From Apostichopus japonicus (lineage: Eukaryota > Echinodermata > Holothuroidea > Aspidochirotida > Stichopodidae), in NCBI RefSeq assembly GCF_037975245.1, contig NC_092562.1:28163554-28227553 (forward strand): DNA of 64,000 nucleotides, given 5' to 3'. The notes beneath the pieces were generated by a model. That model saw only the letters and a list, made by a program, of their open reading frames with translations, did no database searches and was not told the DNA's origin. The position numbers and the translations under genes were made by a program. Within the stretch, counting starts at the first letter, position 1. Each line of letters opens with the position of its first letter. Shown here in pieces: positions 48,580-59,622 of this stretch.

Positions 48580-49523
48580 ACCTGGATATCCCCGACATGA
48601 GTGTATAAAAGAAACATTTTCTTTTTCATGGATGGTGGGGGGGGGGGGGAGTGTCTACAAGCCTAGAAGTACATGTTTATCATATTCTTTGTTATATTTT
48701 ATACTTTTTTTGTGAGAAAAATTGCAGTCTCACCCGACACAGCGACATTATCCCGCCTACGTGTCGTTGAACAATGTTTTTCTGGGGGTAGCTGAGTACT
48801 GTGTTAATATAATAAACAAGGTAACTAAATATAGCAGCTTAAAAAATATACTGTCCCATTTTTCCCCTTCAAAGTGATGTTACCATTTTTTCTTCTTCTA
48901 ATTTACCCAATTTTTGGGGAACTGTAAATTTCTAAAACGGGAGATTATAAAATAAAGAATGTTTAAATGCAACTTGCAAGGCCTCAGAAGTGCCGTTTCC
49001 GGCAATCTGAGAGGCATTGTGTGCCAAAAATTTTCTTGTACGCTACGCGCCAACCGATGGTGGCGCTCCGCTTAGATAGTGTCACGGGAACTTTCGGCCA
49101 CAAAAAGTTCTGCCCCCCCCCAAACTGAAATGGTCCCGTACGCCTTTGATGTCAACTTCACTCAAGTTAAAAGTCTGGCTGAGTTGGCAAGGCCAGTCAG
49201 CATGAAAGAGAAAAAAAATTTTTGGCATGATTGTCACCAAAGTTGCACATCTTTTTGGTTGCTATTTTGCCTCACAGGTGCCATCTCCTGCGATCTGGGG
49301 GGTGCTGAAATCTCAAATTTTCTCTGTACGCTCCGCGTCAACCAAGGTGGCGCTCCGCTCAGATAGTAAATCGGCCCCCCCCCCCACAAGAAAGAACAGC
49401 CCCCCCATGGCCCCCCACTCAAAAAATCCTAGCTACGCCACTGGGTATTTCGATCCTTGCAGGATCTTGAATATGATCCTGCCGAGGGTCGAAACGTCAG
49501 GCGCCCTCTAACGTTTCGATATA

Positions 49524-52500
49524 GTTACCAACACATGTTTTTTTTTCTGCTAGTGAGTACGTGTGTGCTCGAATGCGATATCTTGTATGTACTTACTTTG
49601 CACTCGAAAAAACCCTCTAATCGTGTGCTCGTACCGAGCATTACAAACAAGTGTATATACGTACCGCCGTATACTGACGTTATTGCAACATTCACGCACT
49701 CGTTTCGTGTTCAGGGACTTTGTATGAATCTATTGTACTAACAGCACTCAAGGGAAACTTGTACTTGTACTCCGCTTGCTGTACTCGCCTTGTATGCCTG
49801 GACATTAGTTGACAATCTAGCATATTTGGGAGCAATCGAGGCGACCGCATATCAGTGTAACATGTGCGAAGTTTGCGTTATTTATCCATATTATTCAAGT
49901 AATTCATCATGTTATTTTGCATGTCATGATATATATTAAATATTGTGGAGAGGGGAGCATGTGCGGGGAGGAGGGGGATTGGGGTAGTAGACCCCATGAT
50001 CAAGGATCACCCTACCAGCCAGTGGCGCACCCGCCAGTTATTTTACCGGAGGTAGGAGGGCTAAGATGTTACGTCGTCCAGTGGAGAGATATATGCTGGA
50101 GAGAGATGGCATTTTCATCGTTATTAATCGACCTGTATCAACGACTTCCTATCAGAAAGTCCATTCCTTGAAACGGTCAGCTTATTCCATAGAGACGGAT
50201 CGTCAGTCCTGGCCTGTAACCACGAACAGGAGCTGCACCACTGTATAATTTAATTAAGGAGGTACACGAATAATGAACGATTTAAGGAGGGACACAATAA
50301 TCGTGTCGTTTCTGTGCATATAATTGTGACTCAACTCCAGTAGAGGAGGTAGAGTATATAGTCTACACGGGGGGGGGGGGGGAAGGGGACCCCTCCATGT
50401 GTACCCTGTGGCCCGGCCTGTCCATGGGTCTGCGTCTGACATCACACAGACAATCTATCACATTATAAGGTTTAAGACATATCCAAATAAGATAAGATTC
50501 TTCCTTAATTCGGCAAAGAACTTGACTGAAAGATAAGTGAGTAATCTTTTACAAATCACACGTCATGATAAAAATGGCAGCCAACTATCAAGCCTTCTTA
50601 TTGCTAACATTGAGAAATGTTTTATCTTCACCCCACTACCCCGGTATACTTATCCTCCTCACCCAGTCCTACCCCTACCCATCTTCTCGCCCTACCCTAC
50701 CCATTTCCCCCCCCTCCCTCTAGTCTCCAACACTCCTCTCCTGTGCACAAGCCAATTTAGCGATATGAAAATACAAATGGCCAACGCCAACGCTTACAAA
50801 AAATAATAATAATGGCGGTATACCTGTTTTTGCATTTGGAAAAAAAAAATCGGTAAACGGCGATTCCATCATGGCCACCTGCCTTTTGCCATGAAAATCA
50901 TTACTACTCACACAATACAGAATGAAAACTCAGATTGCTGGACCTTCTCATGCTTTCACAGGATCTTACTGTTATTTTTCAATGAATAAAGTAACAGTCA
51001 CTACAAATTAATTAAAAATATATATTTGGCAGAGGGCGTTTTGTGCTTTCTTTGTTAATATTAAGATAAAAGTTCCTTTGAGAATAAACGAGAGTTCACT
51101 TGAAAATAAACAAACTACAAACATGCACTAAGCATTGTCATATAGGAGCGGGGTTAATGACGGCTACCCACACCTCTGAGGGTAGTAGGGTTTCAGTCCA
51201 CCACCCCCCCCCCCACCTCTCACCGTGCCACTCTTTTAACTAGGCTTGGGATACAACCCAAGACATGAGTGAATTACTTGGGTGCACATTGATGTTTGAA
51301 CAAGCAAATAACCAAAATCATAACAGTTCCAGGCAATTTAATTATCAATTTTTACATTCATATACCTCATATTCCTACAAGACTAAGGCAGTCTTAGGGA
51401 TAATACAAAAAAAAAAAACTATTTCATAAACCTAGATTGTTTAACTAGCCAGTTCGGGCACATATAGAGTAAAAAAGGACTGGTTCCCAGTTCCTACAAT
51501 TTCAAGTTGGAACTTAAATTAACACATTATCTTTAGTAATCTGTAATGCTTCCATATTTGCTAGCAAGCCCAATAATGGTCACCCCTCTGCAAATGTCAG
51601 ATATTTAATATTGAAGGAATGTTATTGTTATATAAGCTTACGTTTAGTGTGTTATTGTTATGTAATAATTGTGTGCATCTGTATTTTAGGTTAACGATAC
51701 AACGGAACTGTAGCCTATATGTCCACAACCCACAGGCAAATACTTTCTTCTTTAGCAAACCTTACACACGTTCATTTTTGGCTCCAGAACTATGACCATT
51801 AATATAGGATGACTTCAGACCGAATTTAAAATTTGATATGATATTGTCCAAGAAAAATAAAGAAGAAAAATTTGAGCGTTGGTGGTGTTTCTACGATGCT
51901 TTTCTGGTTTCCTAGATGTTCACCTTTCCAAATATGTTAAATATTATAATATATGTAAATATAATATAAAAATATAATAAACGCTCCTTTTAGGGCTTTG
52001 AAGGTCTGCTGTATAGACCCCAACTATAGCACGCTATCATGGAAAAGTTTCTTGAGATTACGTAATCGACTTGACTTGGTCGTAAAATGACCTCTTTTTA
52101 CCAATTAGTCTGCAACGCCTGCATCATATTTTTCTTGTATGAGGTTCTTTGTGTGAACGCTGTATGATCAACTGTAGATATGAACATATTTGCACACAGT
52201 GTTTACACAGAGAGCCTAATGGTGTTAAGAAGCTATATAGGCTAATTGAGGTGGATTTACGACCATGGCGGGTCGATTACGTAATCACAAAACTTTACTA
52301 GCTATAGCTTGCAATAATTGGAGCCAATATAGCAGATCTTGACATTCAGAGATAACAACGTCGGATCCTCATTGTAGGCCTAAATGTTAATCATAATCCA
52401 TTGTTTCATTAATTATAATAACTCGACCAACAAAACATCTTAAAGTGAACAACAGAGCATGCATGGATGTCATTCAACTCCATTTTACCTTGACAAATTT

Positions 52501-54857
52501 GAAATACAATTTATAAACACGTCATTCGAGAACGTAAGAAGTCTCTATCAGCTTTGCCCATTGAGTATAGCTTTGTGTTGCATCTGAGGAACTGCCCTGG
52601 CAGTGTTTGTATTAGTCGATGTATAGTCCAATCACTTTTATATTGATAAACCTCAGGCTCATTTCCGAAAATCAAAAAGAGTTATAGAAGTATAATCTGA
52701 ACTGCTAGCAGTAGTATTGAACGGTCTATTACCAAAATTAAATTTCGAGACAAATGTCATCGGATTGCTCCGTGCGAACGTCATCAAGTATTTCTTCATG
52801 TGCAAAGAGTGTGTAAATAATAAAGTGACGTTATGTATTGAAAGTAAGTTGCAAATAATGAGCCAGTTATATGTGAATGTGTCCTTCAGAACCATACAAT
52901 CTGTATTGGCGTAAGGCATCAGCGCTGTAAATAACCAGCAGTGTTTCTCCATGACGACATATGTTACCATGGAAGCACAATCAACTGCTTCCGAACGAAA
53001 CCCTTCGACTTGATTTAAGTCACCACGACGTTTATCCATAATGTAATTGTCTCGCGCAAAGTTCTGTCAAAGATTTCGTATGTGTTTATTTTTCTTGTTT
53101 GAAAAATAATAATAATACAAAATCTAACGAATTGAACAAACCTGCATTGGCCTCTATCACTGATGGCAGATGTCAGATTAGAAAAGCGTCCTTTTAAAAT
53201 CTACATCTTTTTAACTTTCACCAAGTTTGGTCTAACATGGTTCTGGAGCTTGTCAAACTAATTTTCTTAAATGTCTTAATTATACGAAAAGCCTCGTTGA
53301 TGAATTGAAGAAAGCGAAAATACCCGATACTACTGGCATGGAGGTAAAACAGATACGAGGTATCTTTACTATCGAAAGAGATTGAGGAAACAGTCTAAAC
53401 CGGCGGCGACTATGAGGAACCCCGCTTTCGTTTTCTGTGATTGTGCTGTTCGTTCTCATGGAAAGAAGTTGACATGGGGACTTGATTTTACAGAAACGTG
53501 TGAAACATTAATCTGAGGAAGGGTGTGGGAGGGGTGAACGAAAAGAAGTAAGCTGATCTCGATTGAAGCACTGAGGAATTAAGCCAACGAAAATATCAAA
53601 CAGCACAAAGAAACAAACAAATTAATTAATAAAACAACACAAACAGACAAAAGAAAGCACAAGCAAAAACGCAAGACGAGACAAACAGAGCTTGTAAGTG
53701 CAGATAAATAATTCGCAGTCTCTGATCTTTCTCATTGGGGTGGGTGTGTGTGGGCGATGGTCACAGATGGCCACACTCCCAAAGTCTGAACAAACAGACT
53801 AGTCTGTTAATTGTTGGTGCGATAATGTTCAAATATATAAATATAATTTCACAACTCACCAGCACCGAGCTTGCCTCGTGGACATTTGCGTTCATACCGG
53901 AGTTTACGTCACAGATGATAAAGTCTATAAAGTAACCATTTGATGTCAGTTTTAGCAAGCCATGTAGTTTTTCGGTTTCCAAAACAATCTTGGGGAACAT
54001 TGACGAATAATTCACGTGTAAATTTTATTTCTACGTTACGCCATTGAGAAAAACATCAAATGTCTGCTCAAGGCTTGTTTTTATTTTTTATTATTATTTT
54101 TTGTAAGGGCGCCATCTAATTGGACAAAGTGTGTGGCAGAGCCATATTACACAGCTCTGGTGTGTGGATTAAAAGATTATAAAGTAATATATGGGCTCTC
54201 TAATCTGATGGTAACAAATAAATTTTAAGCAACTTAGATTTGACTGTTTAGAACTTCTGTATCTTTGTTCACTAATAAAACATCAAAATCCTTAACTTGG
54301 GGACTTGTTTCAAAGTGATCAAGCCCTTTCTAACTTTGCTCCTATGAAGTTTGCATTGAAAACTCACATACCTAAATTGACACTAGAAAGAAAGATAATG
54401 CGCTTAAAAAGAACATATTAACCATATTATCCTAAAATCAATGGACTTTGTGTGGCACACTTCTTTCCTGTATTGAGCCAAAGGGATCAATAAATAGCGA
54501 ACATAATTTACAAGAAATTAACTTGACGTAACCACCTACATATGATTATTATTTTTTTTAGTTCCCCACTGACAGGGGAGTGTGTCTATGAGTGAATATC
54601 ACGTGGTTTGATCAGTGCGCCAACATTCTATTTCCACCACCGAATGCAATTTAATTAATGGTGGCGCTATTTTCTAATTTGATTGACAATTCAGAAATTT
54701 ATTTAAGTTCAAACTTTAATCCTAAAGCAAATATTGATACAAGATCTCAATAAATGCATCGAGAGACATAACTACCGCTAGTACTAGCATTTCGTACAGT
54801 GCCTCTATGTAAGGAGTTCGTTGATCGATTGCATGACACACAAACAGTGGTTGGAAA
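49524..54857. other. Non-coding span, no gene supported
   Basis: It contains a G run near 50371, a C-rich tract near 50640-50730 and a C run near 51203. A 126-codon open frame on the minus strand at 52659-53039 has no domain I recognise and no convincing splice context; I treat it as chance. A possible transposon tip (CAGTGGCGCACCCG) lies at 50021 without a partner. Confidence 0.4.
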
Positions 54858-55249
54858 CAGGGGTAGAAGCCGGGGAAAGGGGGCACTGGGGGACGTGGCC
54901 CCCATTTTTCCAAAATAGCAAATATGCCCTATTGGCAAATAAAATGTGCCTCTTTGATGAAGAACTGTCTTTGGATATCTTATGCCTTAATTTTAATATT
55001 TTATTTTAATTATTTATTTTTAGTCTGTACATGCTATTTTTAAAATGGCATCCCATATCTTTTTGTAGCACGGTTAACAATAAACAATCTAAATAAATTG
55101 TATTGATAGCATACTTACACATGATATATATGTAAGTGATATGGCCGGTGTGTATCGGTTTATAAGCATAACGAGTGGTGGTTGTGGATGATAAAGTGCC
55201 CCTCTTATGTTGCCCCCCCCCCCACTTTTTGGAAGCTTCGCACCCCCTG
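54858..55249 (+). mobile_element. 392-bp degraded hAT-like element
   Basis: It starts CAGGGGTAGAAGCC and ends GCTTCGCACCCCCTG, imperfect terminal inverted repeats, with a C-rich run just inside the right end. The flanks GTTGGAAA and GTTAGAGG share only five of eight bases, so the target duplication is weak. It carries an inner pair 'acttacacatgatatatatg' with 'taagtg', a small palindrome. Confidence 0.55.
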
Positions 55250-58200
55250 GTTAGAGGACAAGCTCGGCCTCGGGATAATTTTGTGACTTTGGAATCTGCA
55301 TAATTCGTAATTACATTATGATAACGAACATACGTTACTTTTGTTATATCTCGTATTTCCCTGGGCGCCGCTAGCCACCCCCCTACCCCCTCACCTTCTC
55401 CTCAGTCCTGAGCAAAATAAGGGAGTTTTGACACGCATTCAGGTGGGCTATACATCCGACGGTGGGGATCCGGGATTTAATCAAGCGAGGGGTGTGGTTT
55501 AAGCTGTAGGGAATCTAATGGAGACAAATAGTGAATTGGTGATATGTTAATAGACTTTATAATCCGGGTCACCTCGGAGGGTTGTGCTAATAATTTTCGT
55601 TTGAGGTTGACAAATGGGGGAGGGGGCATACCCACAATATATTTGATATGTTGGAACTGACAGGGGTTAATTATAGGGGTAAAATTAGGTAATGCAAACA
55701 ATGTTAGAGAAATTGAACAAAAGCAGTCTTTTAGATTAACAAAGCATTTATTTATACTGTGTTTTTATTCACTCGTCGGTTTTTAATTTAGAATTAGCCT
55801 TTTATAATTACATTTGTGTTCAATATATTAAATTGCATTTCTTTATGTAAAAATTAAATAAACCTTTTTAATCCTTTGTCCTTTAATCCTTATATGTCCA
55901 AAATTATATAACAATTGAAACTCTTCTTTTTTTTCTACAAATAAACAAAACCTGATGACAAACTGAAGAAAGAAATGTATTAAAGTTAATGACTAGAAAA
56001 GTTTTTTTCCAAACTAAAATTAATCGATAAGGAATCTTGGCGAATTCATCTGAAATTATGCACATTATCGTGCGAGTATTTCATCATCTTACAAACCTGC
56101 ACGGATGTCCGCATGTACGTCATAAAAATGAGCAATGCGTTTCATGTTTCGTGTTAATATTATGAATATCACTAAAGACAAGGGGGGAAAAAACTGTTCT
56201 TTTGTGACCAAACAATATTTTCACACTAGTGCACGGGGCAGACAAAGAAACCGTTACAATTGACTAAATCGAAACATAAGGGTTGCTATATCGGTCAAAA
56301 ACAAATTATCGATAACATAAGAAGAAGAAGAATAGATGAAAAAACAAAGACTGATTGTTTACGAATCTCATGAAACAGTTATCTTATATTAGTCTTACAA
56401 AATATCTTGCCCCTTTCACTTCAAGGTACGTATTATCCATAAGTAATGCAATAAATACTGATATAGAAAGAGACAATTTAATTTAATGTGTATTTCTGGT
56501 CTTAATTATCCAACTAAACATTGTGTCGTCCAGCGACATTATGTACGTTATTCTCTAAATGTTTAAATGGCATGCAATCAGTGACCTCGAAATTCCGGAA
56601 GCAACTGTGTAACCGGCCCCCAACTTTTGAAAGTTTCCTTTTTGCTTTAGTAAATTCTCAAAATATCACATATCTCTCCGGAGCTCTACCCCACCCCCCC
56701 CCCCACCGTACCCCTGTCATCTACTTAGGCCTGCACACGTTGTCACGAAACCATCACTCGCTTAAGGAGACGTTTTTAACTAACTTATTATGCTGGTATA
56801 TTCGTTGGTATAAACGGCGAGATATACATTTGAATGGTAAAGTTGAATGTGTCAAAATAGAATAAGATGAACTAATGTTTTCTAAATGACAAGGTACATG
56901 CATATCGCACGACTAACACAAGTTTCATATCTAGCGATAAATTGTCCAACTATGGTGAGGTTTGATACATACACTTGTTAGCAAAGTGACCAACTATATC
57001 ACTGAAGCCCTTTCAAACGACTTCAGCAAGTCTTTAGCTAACTAATGTTTTTTCAAGAGATGGGCCTATCCTCCTTAGAGGATGAAACTGCCGTTAATAT
57101 TACATTCGTGTGTTGGACGCCAAAGAAATAAAATGTTATATTCCAGGGAAATAAAAACAAAATACCAAAAATAACAATAAAACAAGGATGAGCTAAATAA
57201 TGGAATTGTTAAGTTTGAAAGAAAATCTGGGTTAATATCTGCTAACGCATAACACATTTAAATACGTATAAAGTATATGATAATCGAATTTTAAAGGCAA
57301 CATAAGGTGGAATAATGTGACCAGAAGTAGTGTACGCAGATCTGGTTAACATCTTAAGGCACAATATGTTAAGCGCGTTTAAATACCGTTTCCAGTCATA
57401 TGGTAAGTATATATTTACTATGACAATATTTAAGTTTTAATATGGAATGAATGCTGTAAACAAAAATTATAAATGGTATCACTTAATGGCAAAACAATTA
57501 GTTATAATAATAATAATAGAAAGACAAGATACAATTGTTGGGATTGGTCACCTCATTGGGCGCCATAAATCAACTGAGAGCGACATGCGCAGAACGCAAC
57601 CAGCTGCCATTGCCAAATTCCCTTTACCTGGATAGAATTAATATACTGTCCAATTATCAGAGGCAATTGTGAAACCATTTTGGAATTCAAGCCCCCACCC
57701 ACCTCCTCCCCGCCTTCTACCTTTAGTAATCATTTGCTCAATGATTTGTTTTATTCATAGGGTGCAACGTTTTATTCATAGGTTGCAAGAACCTATCTTC
57801 TACAAACGTTATTCGTAAACAAAATTACAACCCTCTGCCCTCCCCATACGCAAACACAAACGCACGTGTAAACATTTTCGTGGCGTCATCATTAACAATA
57901 ACAATAACATTTGAACCTGCATTGTTCCTTAACAAATCAAATCATGAGGAGGCCACCCCTCCCCACCCCACCCCACCCTATTCCTTGTAAATGCATCCCA
58001 CTTCAATATGAAGTCTCTTCTACTCATGTTATTTTAAAATTCAACAGAATAACATATAGGCTTCTAACGGCTCTCTATGCAACAAATCTCTCTAAAATAC
58101 TTCCTAGAGATATGTATTGCCCAAACTTACTTTGAAAGACCAACAACAATTCTCACTCAAAGAAAGTGTATAGGCTTACTTATCTCTCTTTGAGACAATT

Positions 58201-59174
58201 TTTTTCTCATATCCTGCATGGTTTTGCATTGTTTTTTTAATAATTGCACTCTATTAATAAGTCGCAGTGAGTATTTAACGAAATTGTGTACAGTGAGGAC
58301 ACGTCAAAGACGCCATACGTCACAAGCAAAGAAACTTCGAGAGAGACACTTGTTTGTTTGTTGTCAGTTACGCTCTTTGCATCCGTTGACGAAATGAGGT
58401 ACTGAAGGCAGTAGTAAGATAACAAAAAGTTTACGTAAGGGAACGAAAAGTTTACGACGAAAGGACGTTCCTTATTATACTCACAGTGAATTTTCAAATC
58501 AACCGTCTCCACGCAAAAGAAGAATGATTTCATTCCATGTTTATCTCTTTTGCTCTATACAAAAATAACATGCACCGACCTGGTACGCACCCACTTTAAT
58601 GTTTAGTTCTAGTCAAGGCGTAAATATATATACATATAGAAGGAAAAAAATAGATTCAGCGTATGGAAGAAGCTATAGCATATATGCACCCCCACCCGTA
58701 GCTTTGTGCTGCGAAAGTTATATATGCAAATGACGTTATATATGCAAATGACATTATATTGCACTTTTCAAGCATGAGGGACATAGAACTGTTAAACCTG
58801 AAAAATAACGTTACATTGGCTTTTAATTTGGGGGAAAGTAACAAGTTAATTCCTTCCAGTGCACCTGGTTCAATTTTTTGAATTTTAATGTAAATCTCTA
58901 AATCTATTTAATAGCAATCCGCCATTTTGGACTGTTACAGTGTGAATCTCAATTCCTGTCGTTTTACTGCCCTGTCTATTTCGATGCAAATACTTCCCAT
59001 CGCTACGAATTGGCGGACAATGACAGAATAACAATGTCAGGGACGGATTGCAAGACTTTGAAAAGGTGGAAAGGGAGGGGGATGTGATCCTGGGGTCGTT
59101 GATGCAAAATGTTAGCTTTGTAACTAAAGTCTTATACAATTGGAAACTTGGTCGTACAAGGAAATGAAGATTCT
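55250..59174. other. Span downstream of the sialyltransferase gene; 3' UTR in its right end
   Basis: The right end should hold the minus-strand 3' untranslated region. Candidate ATTAAA polyadenylation signals (TTTAAT on the plus strand) lie at 58907-58912 and 58884-58889, about 265-290 nt past the stop. A perfect AATAAA was not seen close by. No other gene is supported; a 98-codon minus frame at 58237-58533 is unrecognised. Confidence 0.4.
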
Positions 59175-59622
59175 TTATGCGCTTGGTTTCTTCGATATTT
59201 TTACTACTCTCTTGACAACGATCCGTCGGCCATTTTTGTAGAAAGTTCTAACCACGGTATAATTTTTACTTTCTTCCGCTTTGCAGTCTGTGACACTACC
59301 ACTGCAGTTACTCATTTTCGATGATTTTTGCCTCTTTGATGATGGATTCTGAAGTTTTGATAATGTGCCATTCTTCTTAGCTTCGTTATATAGTTTTAAA
59401 AATGGCGAGTTCAATTGGGTGAGATTTCGCAGAACTGGTTTCCACGACGGATAATGGAATCTGATATTACGATGGATCGCCCATTGAGAGAATATTGCCT
59501 TTTCCGTTAGAAATTTGTGCCCCATATGTAGTTTCTTCTCACTTGCAGCGTAGTATGTACATTCTAGTTTATTGATGGAGTCGTTGTAGTAATGGTACAA
59601 AATCTTTGAATTAGGATGGCTC
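59175..59622 (-). CDS. Sialyltransferase exon 5 (motifs III and VS, C-terminal extension)
   Basis: Acceptor TTTCAG|GAGCC. The exon starts by completing Q287 and encodes H-Y-Y-N (297-300), H-K-F-L-T-E (322-327) and the conserved W-A...P-x-W-K-P end of the family at about 349. Some 86 further residues to the TGA/TAA-type stop at 59175 are lysine- and serine-rich, with sequons at N353, N371, N392 and N407 and cysteines C393 and C400. Confidence 0.92.

Larger units (their letters stand above)
47467..49148 (+). mobile_element. hAT-like element B, middle level of the nest
   Basis: The left tip is CATAGGCGTACGAGGC; the right end is GTCCCGTACGCCTTTG, matching over about 12 bp. The flanks are ATGCCAAC (47459-47466) and ATGTCAAC (49149-49156), an 8-bp duplication with one difference. 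It contains element C, a large AT-centred palindrome at 47514-47668, and a shared core at 49031-49080. Its own length without C is about 1020 bp. Confidence 0.8.
46869..49443 (+). mobile_element. hAT-like element A, outermost of a three-level nest (2575 bp with its inserts)
   Basis: The left tip is CAGTGGCGTAGCTACG; the right end is CTAGCTACGCCACTG, its reverse complement over the first 15 bases apart from one inserted position. GGTATTTC is duplicated exactly at 46861-46868 and 49444-49451. Without element B its own length is about 890 bp. It carries G- and C-runs next to both tips and one copy of the shared core (49319-49367). No transposase is readable. Confidence 0.88.
46817..49523. repeat. 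Older foldback-like repeat split by the nested elements
   Basis: The flanks at 46817-46868 and 49452-49523 belong together. The left reads GTTAGAGGGACCGACG and 'cgatcctagcaggat'; the right contains 'gatcctgccgagggtcgaaa' and ends CGTCAGGCGCCCTCTAAC. The outer ends are rough reverse complements. Such GTCGAAACGTCAGG words are common at the ends of dispersed repeats in invertebrate genomes, possibly Penelope-like; I cannot name the family. Confidence 0.55.

Noticed and set aside
50020-50060. Element starting CAGTGGCGCACCCG
   Set aside because: No inverted partner or duplication found.
52659-53039. 126-codon minus-strand frame as a gene
   Set aside because: No recognisable domain, no clear splice or start context, and a length reachable by chance in 64 kb.
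58237-58533. 98-codon minus-strand frame as a gene downstream of the sialyltransferase
   Set aside because: No recognisable domain; could be 3' flanking sequence.
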